Assembly (NCBI RefSeq): GCF_013299175.1
Contig: NZ_JAAFKF010000004.1
Coordinates: 1-64,000 of the forward strand
Reading direction: 5' to 3'
DNA: 64,000 bases
Origin: Sphaerotilus sp.
Lineage (GTDB): Bacteria > Pseudomonadota > Gammaproteobacteria > Burkholderiales > Burkholderiaceae_C
Part shown: piece after piece, positions 18,403 to 28,154 of the stretch
Layout of the letters: each line of letters starts with the position of its first letter
How positions within the stretch are numbered: position 1 is the first letter of the stretch
Notes under the pieces: generated by a model
Told to the model about the DNA's origin: nothing
Seen by the model: the letters and a program-made list of their open reading frames with translations, nothing else
Database searches by the model: none
Position numbers and translations under genes: made by a program

Positions 18403-19789
18403 CGCCCTGCTCCCCGACGACGCGGCCGGCAGCGCGGCGGCCGACGCCTGGGCGCTGATCGAGGCGCTGTACCCGCTGTGCCGCAGCCTGACCGGCGACG
18501 GCGTGCGCCAGACGCTGGACCGGATCGGCGAGCGCATTCCGCTGATCCGTACCGAAGTCCCGAGCGGCACGCCCGCCTACGACTGGGAGATTCCGCGCGA
18601 GTGGAACATCCGGGATGCGTGGATCGCCGATGTGGGTCCGGGGGGTAACGGGCGCCGCGTGGTCGATTTCCGCGCCCACAACCTGCACGTCATGGGCTAC
18701 TCGGTGCCGGTGCGCCAGATGATGACGCTGGCGGAGCTTCAGCCGTACCTGCACTCGCTGCCCGACCGGCCGGACTGGATTCCGTACCGCACCAGCTACT
18801 ACCGCGAGCAATGGGGCTTCTGCCTGCGCCACCGCGACCGCGAGCGGCTCGGGCCGGGGCCCTACGAGGTGGTGATCGACGCCGACCTCGCGCCGGGACA
18901 CCTGAGCTACGCCGAGTCGGTGATTCCGGGCCAGGGTGAATCCGACGACGAGGTGCTGGTCTACACGCACACCTGCCACCCCTCGCTGGCCAACGACAAC
19001 CTGAGCGGCATCGCCGTGGCGGTCGAATTGGCGCGGGCGCTGCACCACGCGCCGACGAAGCCCCGGCTGACGTGGCGCTTCATCTTCGGCCCCGGCACGA
19101 TCGGCTCGCTGGCCTGGCTGTCGCGTAACGAGGAGCGGCTCGGCCGCGTGCGCGCCGGGCTGGTGCTCGGGCTGCTGGGCGATCCCGGCGTGCTGCACTA
19201 CAAGCACAGCCGCCGCGGCGACACGCTGACCGACCGCGCCGCCGCCCATGTGCTGCGCGGCACCGCGACCCACGAAAACGCCGAGGCCAAGTTGCTCGAC
19301 TTCGAACCTTACGGCTACGACGAACGCCAGTTCTGCTCGCCCGGCTTCGACCTGCCGATGGGCCGCCTCACCCGCTCGCCCAACAGCACCTACGCCGAGT
19401 ACCACACCAGCGCCGACGACCTGACCCTGATCCGCGCCGCGCAGCTCGCCTCGGCCTTGCAGACACTCGCCCGGCTCGCCTCGGTGATCGACGCCAACCG
19501 CACGCCGCTCAACCTCAGCCCCAAGGGCGAGCCACGGCTGGGCAAGCGCGGCCTGTACGGCAGCGTCGGCGGCGGCGCACCGGGCGCGTTCGAGCACGCG
19601 CTGCTGTGGGTGCTCAACCAGGCGGACGGCAGCCGCGACCTGCTCGCCATCGCCGAACGTGCCCGGCTGCCGTTCGAGCAGGTCGAGCAAGCCGCATCCG
19701 CCCTCGAACGCGCCGGGCTGCTGCGCACGCTGGAGCGCACCGAAGCCGCACCCGATTCCGAATCCCGAAAGAAAGGCCCTCCCCCATGA
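18392..19789 (+). CDS. DUF4910 (M28-like aminopeptidase fold) protein
   Basis: ALYPLCRSLTGDGVRQTL, PSGTPAYDWEIPREWNIRDAWI, VYTHTCHPSLANDNLSGIAVAVELAR, YDERQFCSPGFDLP. Confidence 0.82.
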   Translation: MLLDALLPDDAAGSAAADAWALIEALYPLCRSLTGDGVRQTLDRIGERIPLIRTEVPSGTPAYDWEIPREWNIRDAWIADVGPGGNGRRVVDFRAHNLHVMGYSVPVRQMMTLAELQPYLHSLPDRPDWIPYRTSYYREQWGFCLRHRDRERLGPGPYEVVIDADLAPGHLSYAESVIPGQGESDDEVLVYTHTCHPSLANDNLSGIAVAVELARALHHAPTKPRLTWRFIFGPGTIGSLAWLSRNEERLGRVRAGLVLGLLGDPGVLHYKHSRRGDTLTDRAAAHVLRGTATHENAEAKLLDFEPYGYDERQFCSPGFDLPMGRLTRSPNSTYAEYHTSADDLTLIRAAQLASALQTLARLASVIDANRTPLNLSPKGEPRLGKRGLYGSVGGGAPGAFEHALLWVLNQADGSRDLLAIAERARLPFEQVEQAASALERAGLLRTLERTEAAPDSESRKKGPPP

Positions 19790-20598
19790 AAGTCGTCCTC
19801 TTCTGCGGCGGCCTCGGCACGCGGCTGCGCGAGCACTCCGACACCATCCCCAAGCCGCTGGTCAACATCGGCGTGCGGCCCATCCTGTGGCACCTGATGC
19901 GCTACTACGCCCACTACGGCCACAAGGAATTCATCCTCTGCCTGGGCTACCGCGGCGACCTGATCCGCGAGTATTTCCTGAACTACAACGAGTGCCTGTC
20001 CAACGACTTCGTGCTCAGCGAGGGCGGACGCAAGGTCGATCTGGTGCAAAGCGACCTCCAGGACTGGAAGATCACCTTCGTGGACACAGGCCTGCACGCC
20101 AACATCGGCCAGCGCCTGCTCCGCGCCCGCAAGTACCTGGGCGACGACGAGGAGTTCCTGGCGAACTACGCCGACGGCCTGAGCGACCTGCCGCTGGACC
20201 AGCACCTCGCCGAGTTCCGCGCCAGCGGCGTGACCGCGAGCTTCGCCACCGTGCCCTCGCCGCAGAGCTTCCATGCGCTGCACGACGACGACAACGGCAT
20301 CGTCACCAGCTTCGGCCCGCTCAACGAACGCCCGTACTGGATCAACGCCGGCTTCTTCTGTCTGCGCCGCGAGGTCTTCGACGTGCTGGAGGAAGGCGAC
20401 GAGTTGGTGGAAGCGCCCTTCCAGCGGCTCATCGCCCAGCGCCAGCTCGGCGCCTTCCGCCACCGCGGTTTCTGGCAGCCGATGGACACCTTCAAGGACA
20501 AGATCACCTACGACCGGATGGAGGGCAAGGGCAACTGTCCGTGGATGGTCTGGAAGCCCGGGCAGATCGAGCCGGCGCACACGACATGCTGTCCCTGA
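19786..20598 (+). CDS. Sugar-1-phosphate nucleotidyltransferase (RfbF/cytidylyltransferase-like)
   Basis: MKVVLFCGGLGTRLREHSDTIPKPLVNIGVRPILWHLMRYYA. Confidence 0.87.
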   Translation: MKVVLFCGGLGTRLREHSDTIPKPLVNIGVRPILWHLMRYYAHYGHKEFILCLGYRGDLIREYFLNYNECLSNDFVLSEGGRKVDLVQSDLQDWKITFVDTGLHANIGQRLLRARKYLGDDEEFLANYADGLSDLPLDQHLAEFRASGVTASFATVPSPQSFHALHDDDNGIVTSFGPLNERPYWINAGFFCLRREVFDVLEEGDELVEAPFQRLIAQRQLGAFRHRGFWQPMDTFKDKITYDRMEGKGNCPWMVWKPGQIEPAHTTCCP

Positions 20599-21236
20599 AC
20601 CCGGCGGCCGGGCGTGGCCGGCTTGACCTGCTCTGCCTCGGGGCACACAGCGACGACATCGAGATCGGCTGCGGCGGCGCGGTGCTGCGCTGGCTGGCCG
20701 AGGTGCCGGAGGTTCACGTCACCTGGGTGGTGCTGAGCGCCCCGGGCGAGCGAGCCGACGAGGCGCGGCGCAGCGCCCAGGCACTGCTGAAGGGCGCGGC
20801 ATCGGCCGAGGTGGTGATCGGCGATTTCACGGACGCGCATTTCCCCTCGGAGACGGCACGGCTGAAGGCGTTCCTGTCGGACATCGCCCGGCGCACCCCC
20901 GCCGACGTGGTGCTCACCCACCGACTGGAAGACCGCCACCAGGACCACCGCACGGTGGGCGAGCTGACGTGGCAGACCTGGCGTGACCACCTCGTGCTGG
21001 AGTACGAGATCCCGAAGTACGAAGGCGACCTCGGGCAGCCCAATGTCTACGTGCCGCTGCCGGCCGAGATCGCGCAGCGCAAGGTGCAGCACCTGATGGC
21101 GCACTTCGGCACACAACGCGCGAAGGGCTGGTTCACCGAGGCGACGTTCCAGGGGCTGATGGCGCTGCGGGGCATCGAATGCCGGGCGCCGAGCGGACAG
21201 GCCGAGGCGTTTCACGCGCGCAAGGTCGTGCTGTGA
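20586..21236 (+). CDS. PIG-L (LmbE-like) deacetylase
   Basis: LDLLCLGAHSDDIEIGCGGAVL, VVLTHRLEDRHQDHRTVGELT. Confidence 0.9.
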   Translation: MLSLNPAAGRGRLDLLCLGAHSDDIEIGCGGAVLRWLAEVPEVHVTWVVLSAPGERADEARRSAQALLKGAASAEVVIGDFTDAHFPSETARLKAFLSDIARRTPADVVLTHRLEDRHQDHRTVGELTWQTWRDHLVLEYEIPKYEGDLGQPNVYVPLPAEIAQRKVQHLMAHFGTQRAKGWFTEATFQGLMALRGIECRAPSGQAEAFHARKVVL

Positions 21237-21961
21237 ACACCCGGCTGGCACTGATCACCGGCGGCTCGCGCGGCCTCGGGCGGGCGCTGGTCATGCAGTT
21301 GCAGGCGGACGGCTGGCGTGTGGTCGAGCTGTCGCGCTCGGCACCGACGGCGGACTCGGTGCGGGTCGATCTGGCGCAGCCGGCGGCGGTCGCACAGGCG
21401 CTCGGCGAGGTGCTGGCCGGGATTGATCCGCTGTCGGTAGCCGAGCTGCTGGTGGTCCACAACGCCGGCACGGTGCAGCCGGTTGGCCCCGCGGCGAACA
21501 AGCCGGCCGGCGCGCTGATTGACGCGCTGAACGTCAACCTCGTCTCCGGCATCGCCTTCCTCGCGGCGGCGATGGTGCATTTCCAGTGCTGCCCCGGCCG
21601 CAAGGTGGTGGCGCACATCAGCTCGGGTGCGGCCGTGCGCGCCCATGCCGGGCTGTCGCTCTACAGCGCGGCCAAGGCGGGGATGGACCAGTTCCTGCGC
21701 GTCGTCGCTGCCGAACAGAAGCGGCAGGCTCACCCGTTCCGCGCACTGAGCATCGACCCCGGCGCGCTCGACACCGGCATGCAGGCCACGCTGCGCAACG
21801 CCTCGCCCGACGACTATCCCGGCGCGGCAGCCTTCGCCCAGCGCCAGCGCGACGGGGCGCTGGGGCGGGTCGAGGACGTGGCGGCGTCGGTTCTGTGCCT
21901 GTTGGCCGATGACGCGCTGGCGAATGGCGAGCGGCACCACGTCCGCACCGCGACCACCTGA
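21233..21961 (+). CDS. SDR family oxidoreductase
   Basis: LALITGGSRGLGRAL, VHNAGTVQP, YSAAKAGMD; GTG start overlapping the previous stop. Confidence 0.85.
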   Translation: MNTRLALITGGSRGLGRALVMQLQADGWRVVELSRSAPTADSVRVDLAQPAAVAQALGEVLAGIDPLSVAELLVVHNAGTVQPVGPAANKPAGALIDALNVNLVSGIAFLAAAMVHFQCCPGRKVVAHISSGAAVRAHAGLSLYSAAKAGMDQFLRVVAAEQKRQAHPFRALSIDPGALDTGMQATLRNASPDDYPGAAAFAQRQRDGALGRVEDVAASVLCLLADDALANGERHHVRTATT

Positions 21962-21972
21962 ATGGGCATGGC

Positions 21973-23295
21973 TCAGGCGGCGGCTCCCGCCGGGGCATCG
22001 TCCCCGGCCCGGAAGCACGCGAAACCGTTGCGCCCGCCGTCCTTGGCGCGGTAGAGCGCCACGTCCGCCCGGCGCAGCAGGGTCTGGCCGTCGTCGCCGT
22101 CGGTGGGGTAGCGCGCCAGGCCGACGCTGGCGCTGATCTGCAGCACATGCCCGCCGACGTGGAAGGGCTGCTCCAGCGACTGCACGATGCGCCCGGCCAA
22201 TGCAGCGGCTTCGTCCGGGCTGGCGACCTGCGGGGCGAGCACGGTGAATTCGTCGCCACCCCAGCGTGCGATCAGATCGCCTTGCCGGAGGCAGTGTGCC
22301 AAGCGCCGGGCCGCCTGGCGCAGCAGCTCGTCCCCGCAGTCGTGGCCGAGGACATCGTTGACGCGCTTGAAGTGGTCGAGGTCCACGAAGAGCACGGCCA
22401 GGTGGGTCTGTGTCGCACGGGACGCTTCCACTGCCCGCACCAGCGCCTGGCTGAACTGCAACCGGTTGGGCAGGCCGGACAGGCTGTCGTGCAGCGCCTG
22501 GTGGCGGATGAGGCGGGTGCTGCGCTCGCGGTCGGTGACATCGCGGAAGTGGTAGACCGCCCCGGCGCTGTGGCCCTGGAGCTGGTAGGGCCGGCCCAGG
22601 TATTCGACGCAGCGCCCGTCCCGCAGCTCCAGCAAGGTGGTGTGCGGCACGGGTCGGGTGGCATCGAGCACCAGCGCATCGGGGATGCACAGTTGCGCCC
22701 GCAGCACGGACAGCAAGGCCGCACCCACGACCGGCAGCGGACCGGTCTGGCGCCACAGCGCGGTGAAGGGGTGGTTGACCTGCTGCACCTGTCCGTCCAG
22801 GTCGAGCACGAGCAGGCCGTCGGGCGTGGCATCCATCGTGGCCTGCAGCAGCGCCGCGTGCCGGGCGATCTGCTGGTCCTGGTGGAGGCGGCGCAGGGCT
22901 TCCTTCACCGTGAGGACCAGATCGCCTTCCTGCCACGGCTTGGTCAGCAGCCGGTAGAGGTTGGCGCGGTTCACAGCGTGGCTCACGGCGTCCACATCGG
23001 CCTGTCCGGTGAGCAAGATGGCCAGCATCTCCGGGTAGCGGTCGTGGGCGCGCACCAGAAACTCGGTGCCGCGCATCCCGCGCATGTGGTGGTCGGAGAT
23101 GAGCAGCGGGACGCTGATCCCTTCGCCGTTCAGCTCGTCCAGCAGCGCCAGCGCCTCCTCGCCGCTGGAGGCCAGCTCGATGTCGCAGGCACCACCGAGT
23201 CCGCGCAGCAACTGTTCGCGCAGCGTGTGCAGGAGCGGCAGGTCGTCGTCCACGCAGACGATGGTGGGCGGGCTGGGGCGAGATGCTGCAGCCAT
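21973..23295 (-). CDS. Response regulator with REC-PAS-GGDEF architecture (diguanylate cyclase)
   Basis: IVCVDDDLPLLHTLRE receiver; HDSLSGLPNR...RWGGDEFTVL intact GGDEF. Confidence 0.9.
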   Translation of the reverse strand: MAAASRPSPPTIVCVDDDLPLLHTLREQLLRGLGGACDIELASSGEEALALLDELNGEGISVPLLISDHHMRGMRGTEFLVRAHDRYPEMLAILLTGQADVDAVSHAVNRANLYRLLTKPWQEGDLVLTVKEALRRLHQDQQIARHAALLQATMDATPDGLLVLDLDGQVQQVNHPFTALWRQTGPLPVVGAALLSVLRAQLCIPDALVLDATRPVPHTTLLELRDGRCVEYLGRPYQLQGHSAGAVYHFRDVTDRERSTRLIRHQALHDSLSGLPNRLQFSQALVRAVEASRATQTHLAVLFVDLDHFKRVNDVLGHDCGDELLRQAARRLAHCLRQGDLIARWGGDEFTVLAPQVASPDEAAALAGRIVQSLEQPFHVGGHVLQISASVGLARYPTDGDDGQTLLRRADVALYRAKDGGRNGFACFRAGDDAPAGAAA

Positions 23296-23301
23296 GGCGC
23301 G

Positions 23302-23721
23302 TCAACCCAGGGCGGATTCGATCACTGCGGCCAGCTCGCTTTCGCACCAGGGCTTGGACAGGCAGGCGCGGATGTGGGCCTGCTGGCGCGCACGGGCGAT
23401 GGCGGACTCGTCGGCTTGGCCGGTGAGCAGCACGGTGGCGATGCGCGGATGGCGCTGGTAGACCTGGGCGAGGAATTCGTCGCCCTTGATGCCCGGCATC
23501 AGCCAGTCGGAGACGATGACCAGGAGGTCGATGCCCTCGGTGCAGAGTTCGTCGATCACCACCCAGGCTTCGTCGGCGCAGGTGGCGGTCTCGTAGAGGT
23601 AGCGGTCGCCGAAGCGGCGGCGCAGTTGCTCCTTGAGGCTGCTGAGGATGAGCACCTCGTCATCGACGCAGAGAATGGCTGACGAGGACGGGGACGGGGA
23701 CAGAAGGGTCGGCTGGGGCAT
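23302..23721 (-). CDS. Response regulator (receiver only)
   Basis: ILCVDDEVLILSSLKEQL, VSDWLMPGIKGDEFLAQV, VLLTGQAD, KPW. Confidence 0.9.
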   Translation of the reverse strand: MPQPTLLSPSPSSSAILCVDDEVLILSSLKEQLRRRFGDRYLYETATCADEAWVVIDELCTEGIDLLVIVSDWLMPGIKGDEFLAQVYQRHPRIATVLLTGQADESAIARARQQAHIRACLSKPWCESELAAVIESALG

Positions 23722-23734
23722 GGCGGTGCTCGGT

Positions 23735-25336
23735 TCACGCCGCAGCCAGCGGCAGGCGGACGAGGAAGGTGGTGCGGCCCGGCACGCTGTCCAGGCCGAT
23801 GGTGCCGCCGTGCTTGGCGATGATCTGCCGGCAGATGTGCAGGCCCAGGCCAGTGCCCTCGCCGCGGGGCTTGGTGCTGAAGAACGGCTCGAAGATCTTG
23901 TCGTGCAGCTCGGCCGGCACGCCCGGCCCGGAGTCGGTGACGCTGACGACGACGCAGCCGTCGCGCACCTGGCTGGCGAGTTCCAGGCGACCGCGGCCCT
24001 CCATGGCGTGCATGGCGTTGTGGATCAGGTTGGTCCACACCTGCACCAGCTCGTCGGCCTGGCCGGCAATGGGCGGTGTGGGGGCGAAGTCGCGCTGCAC
24101 CTGGATGCCCTGGCGGATCTGGGTGCCGTACAAGCCGAGCACGGTGTCGAGGCTGGCCGACACGTCCACGGGCTGGTCGCCCGCGCTGTGTTCGACCCGC
24201 GCGTAATTCTTCAGCGCGAAGACCACCTTCGAGGCCCGCTCGACCGCGTCGAGGATGGTGGCGTTGTTGCCGCGCAGCCGGGTCAGGTCGTAGGCGAGCG
24301 TGAGCAGCCAGTCGCGCTCGGGGTGGCGCAGCAGCGGCAGCACAGGCCCGATCTGGTCGCGCACGCCGATGTCGAGCAGCAAGTCGGACACGCGGCGCGT
24401 GTCGCCCACGCCCTGCGCGTCCAACTGCTGGACCAGCGTGCGGCGCAGGGCGCGGCGGTCGCCGGTGGCGAGCAAGGCGGGGCTGGCCAGTGCGCCGTCC
24501 AGCACGGCAAAAAAAGCGGTCTGCTCGGCGGGAGTGAGGCGCTGGGGCAACTGCGGCAAGGCGGCGAGCGCGGCGGTCAGCGCCGCCATGCCGTTGCCGG
24601 CGGCGGCCCGGATCGCGCCCAGCGGCGTGTTGACCTCGTGCGCGATGCCCGCCACCAATTGCCCGAGTGCGGCCAGCTTGCCCGCCTGCACCAGTTGGTC
24701 CTGCGTGCTGCCGAGGTCCGCCAGGGCCTGTCGGAGCGCATCGGCCTGTTGCTCGCGGGTGCGGGTGAAGCGGGTGAACAGCCAGCCGATGACCATGGCA
24801 GCGGTCAGCAGCGACAGCACCATGCCCCACTCGGTGTAGCGGCCCACGCGCTGGGCATCGGCGCGCTTGGTCCTGGCCGCCTCGGCGATGTACTTGGCAA
24901 GGGCGTCGAACGCCGGGTCCACGGCCGTCTCATCGAACTCCACCGCTTCGGAGAGATCGCCTGACGTGATCAACGCGAACTCCTTGGCGAGCGCCTGCCG
25001 GTAGGTCTGGTGCAGGGTGGGCAAGACGGTGCCGCGCTCGGTCGGACCAAGCTCCTGCAACAGGCGCTCGACCTGCTGGTATTCGGCCACGATGCGGGCA
25101 TTCAGTTCTTCGTCGAGGGCCTTTTTGCTGATCGCCCGCCACTCCAGGCCGTCGAGCAGGTTGAACGCACCGCGCAGATCGACCAACCGCAGCTCGGTGG
25201 CCGCGCTCTCGCTCGCCCAGCGGTTCAGGCCATAGATGCTCGCAGCAGCCGCCATGGCCACCAGCACCGATCCCGCCGCCACGGGCCACACCGATTGACG
25301 CTTCAGCACAGCAGATGTCCTCAGAAATGCGCCCAC
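23735..25336 (-). CDS. Membrane sensor histidine kinase
   Basis: [57 protein letters not shown]. Confidence 0.92.
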   Translation of the reverse strand: MGAFLRTSAVLKRQSVWPVAAGSVLVAMAAAASIYGLNRWASESAATELRLVDLRGAFNLLDGLEWRAISKKALDEELNARIVAEYQQVERLLQELGPTERGTVLPTLHQTYRQALAKEFALITSGDLSEAVEFDETAVDPAFDALAKYIAEAARTKRADAQRVGRYTEWGMVLSLLTAAMVIGWLFTRFTRTREQQADALRQALADLGSTQDQLVQAGKLAALGQLVAGIAHEVNTPLGAIRAAAGNGMAALTAALAALPQLPQRLTPAEQTAFFAVLDGALASPALLATGDRRALRRTLVQQLDAQGVGDTRRVSDLLLDIGVRDQIGPVLPLLRHPERDWLLTLAYDLTRLRGNNATILDAVERASKVVFALKNYARVEHSAGDQPVDVSASLDTVLGLYGTQIRQGIQVQRDFAPTPPIAGQADELVQVWTNLIHNAMHAMEGRGRLELASQVRDGCVVVSVTDSGPGVPAELHDKIFEPFFSTKPRGEGTGLGLHICRQIIAKHGGTIGLDSVPGRTTFLVRLPLAAA

Positions 25337-27357
25337 TCTGGTGCGCCGGGTCGCCCGCCTGTGGTCAGTGCGTCCGGCTGCGGCCCGGTGGTAGACAGCC
25401 CCACCGGAAACAGGGCCTGCGCACCGGTCTGACCGAGCTTGAACAGCGCCACCGCCTGCACCAGCGCATGCGCCTGCTGCTTGAGTCCTTCTGCGGCGGC
25501 GGCGGATTCCTCGACCAGTGCCGCGTTCTGCTGCGTCACCTGGTCCATCTGGCTGACCGCCTGACCGACTTGCTGCACGCCCAGGCTCTGCTCGCCGCTG
25601 GCCGCGCTGATCTGCGCCACGATCTCGCCGACCCGCTTGATCGAGGCGACGACTTCATCCACCGTGCGGCCGGTCTGGTTGACCAGCGCCGAACCTTGCT
25701 CCACCCGCTCGACGCTGGTGTGGATCAGGCCCTTGATCTCGCGGGCGGCGCCGGCCGAACGCTGCGCCAGCGAGCGCACCTCGCCCGCCACCACCGCAAA
25801 ACCGCGGCCCTGCTCCCCTGCCCGCGCCGCTTCGACCGCGGCGTTCAAGGCCAGGATGTTGGTCTGGAAGGCGATGCCGTCGATCACGCCGATGATCTCG
25901 GCGATCTTGCGCGAAGCGGCGCTGATGCCGTCCATTTTCTCCACCACCTGCGCCACCATCTCGCCGCCACGCACCGCCACGCTGATAGCCCCTTGCGCCA
26001 GCGCATTGGCCTGCTGGGCGCTGTCGGCATTGGTGCGCACGGTCGAGTTGAGTTCGTCCATCGTGGCGGCGGTTTCCTGCAGCGCGCTGGCCTGCTGCTC
26101 GGTGCGCGCACTCAGGTCAAGGTTGCCCTGGGCGATCTGGACGCTGGCCGTGGCCACGCTGTCGGCGTTCTGGCGCACGGTGCCCACCACGCGGGTCAGC
26201 GATGCCTGCATCGCCGCCATCGCCGCCATCAGCTCGCCCAGCTCGTCGCGCGAAGTCGCGGATGGCGCCAGCGTCAGATCCCCGTTGGCGATGCGCACCA
26301 CCGAGGCCCGCACCACGCCCACCGCCTGCACCACCGAGCGGCTCACCGCCAGCCCCAGCCCCAGCCCCAGCCCACTCAGCAGCAGGCACGACCCGATCAG
26401 CAGCCACTCGAACTGGCGGCCCTCTTGCAACCGGGTGTTCAGTTTGGCCTCCAGGATCTGGCCCGCCTTGTTCTGGAGAACGAACACCTGGTCGATGGAC
26501 TCCGTCATCGCCTTGAAATACTCCCCCGAGCTCTGGGTCAGCTCGGTGGGTTCGAGCAGATCGTCCTGCACCAGCCGCTGCGCCGTGTCCACCGCCACCC
26601 GCAGCCGCGCCACGTCGGTCTCCAGCACGGATTTCAGGTCCGGCTGCAGCTCGAACATCTTGTCCAGATCGAGCACGGCATCGCGTGACAGGAGCCGCGC
26701 CCGGTCGGACAGGGTTTGCAGGCGCACCTTCTGGTCCGGCGCCAGCCGCTGCAGCGCCAGCGCCAGTGCGCCGATGGCCCGCATCTGCCCGAGCGCCTCC
26801 GACAGGTCCGGGGTCTGCTTCAGGGCCGCGACGGTGAGGAAGTAGTGCGCCGGGTCGGACTCCAGCGTCAACCCGGCGGCGTCCATCAACCGGCCATGCA
26901 GCTCGATCTGGCGCTCGACCAGCGCCGTGTGGCGCTCGAAACTCTGCGGACCCGACACCTGCCGGGCCGCCACGTCCTTGGCCAATGCCTGCCATTCGCC
27001 CGCCACGCGCTCCCAGTCGGCGCGCAGCCGGGGCTGATCTCCCAGGGTCCGCAGCAGCCCGTTGAAGGTCTCGCCCGCCTGATCGACATCGGTTTGTCGG
27101 GTGCGGCGCTGGGCGTCGAGATCGGGTTTGCCGCCCAGCACGGTGGCGGACAGGCCGCGGTGCTGCTGCGTCAGTTGGACCATGCGCAGCAGGCCGCGCG
27201 ATGGCTCGATGCCCCGCAGCTCGGCGCGGGTACGGTCCACGCTCTGCTCCACGCTGCGCACGCAGTACGACAGCGGCAGCAGCACCATGCCCGCGGCGAC
27301 AACGCCCAGCAGCGCGAACTTGCGTGAGAGGCGGAGGTTGCGGATGAATTGGGGCAT
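25321..27357 (-). CDS. Methyl-accepting chemotaxis protein
   Basis: HAMP region and MCP hairpin [49 protein letters not shown]. Confidence 0.93.
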   Translation of the reverse strand: MPQFIRNLRLSRKFALLGVVAAGMVLLPLSYCVRSVEQSVDRTRAELRGIEPSRGLLRMVQLTQQHRGLSATVLGGKPDLDAQRRTRQTDVDQAGETFNGLLRTLGDQPRLRADWERVAGEWQALAKDVAARQVSGPQSFERHTALVERQIELHGRLMDAAGLTLESDPAHYFLTVAALKQTPDLSEALGQMRAIGALALALQRLAPDQKVRLQTLSDRARLLSRDAVLDLDKMFELQPDLKSVLETDVARLRVAVDTAQRLVQDDLLEPTELTQSSGEYFKAMTESIDQVFVLQNKAGQILEAKLNTRLQEGRQFEWLLIGSCLLLSGLGLGLGLAVSRSVVQAVGVVRASVVRIANGDLTLAPSATSRDELGELMAAMAAMQASLTRVVGTVRQNADSVATASVQIAQGNLDLSARTEQQASALQETAATMDELNSTVRTNADSAQQANALAQGAISVAVRGGEMVAQVVEKMDGISAASRKIAEIIGVIDGIAFQTNILALNAAVEAARAGEQGRGFAVVAGEVRSLAQRSAGAAREIKGLIHTSVERVEQGSALVNQTGRTVDEVVASIKRVGEIVAQISAASGEQSLGVQQVGQAVSQMDQVTQQNAALVEESAAAAEGLKQQAHALVQAVALFKLGQTGAQALFPVGLSTTGPQPDALTTGGRPGAPEWAHF

Positions 27358-27590
27358 GGTGGGCTGGGCTCGTGGCGACGGGGCAGTACACGCTCCGCAC
27401 GGAGGGAACTGCGCTCACCACAGTATCGGCACCGGCTCCGGGAGGTGTTGCGCGAAGTGCCCGCCTAAGCCCTTGCATTTCTGCGCCCTGGGTGTCGGTG
27501 GGGAGCTGACCCCGGTGTGACAGCGAGGTGGTCCGCGGTCGTGGTCTGCTGGCGCCCAGACCACCGACACCGCTGACCGGAGTGCATCCC

Positions 27591-28151
27591 ATGTCCACCC
27601 ACGCCCACCACGACACCGCCGCCACCCTCGCCTGCTGGGAAGCCGACGAGGCCCGCGTCCGCGCCGCCCTGGCCCCACCCGGCATCGCCCGCCCCGAGCA
27701 GATCGCCCACCTCAGCGGCCTGGAGTGGTTCGCCGCCATCGGCCGCGGCGAGCTGCCCTCGGTGCCGATCGGCGCGGCGATGGACTTTGTGCCGATCGCG
27801 TTCGAGCACGGCCGCTTCGTCTTCCAGGGCCGCCCGCACGCCCGCTTCGCCAACCCGATGGGCACCGTCCACGGCGGCTGGATCGCCACGCTGCTCGACT
27901 CGTGCGTGGGCTGCGCGGTCCACACCACGCTGCCGGCCGGCCGCGCCTACACGACAGCGGAGCTGAAGATCAGCTACATCCGGGCCCTGACGCCGCAGGT
28001 CGGGCTGGTGCGCGCCGAGGGGCGGGTCATCAACGCGGGGCGGCAGGTCGGCTTTGCCGAAGGGCGGCTGGTCGGCGCGGATGGCAAGCTGTATGCACAC
28101 GCCACGACGACCTGCGTGGTGCTGGCCCCCGGCAAAGCCTCGGGCAATTGA
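27591..28151 (+). CDS. PaaI-family hotdog thioesterase
   Basis: ANPMGTVHGGWIATLLDSCVGCAVHTTLPAGRAYTTAELKISYIRAL. Confidence 0.88.
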   Translation: MSTHAHHDTAATLACWEADEARVRAALAPPGIARPEQIAHLSGLEWFAAIGRGELPSVPIGAAMDFVPIAFEHGRFVFQGRPHARFANPMGTVHGGWIATLLDSCVGCAVHTTLPAGRAYTTAELKISYIRALTPQVGLVRAEGRVINAGRQVGFAEGRLVGADGKLYAHATTTCVVLAPGKASGN

Positions 28152-28154
28152 CCC

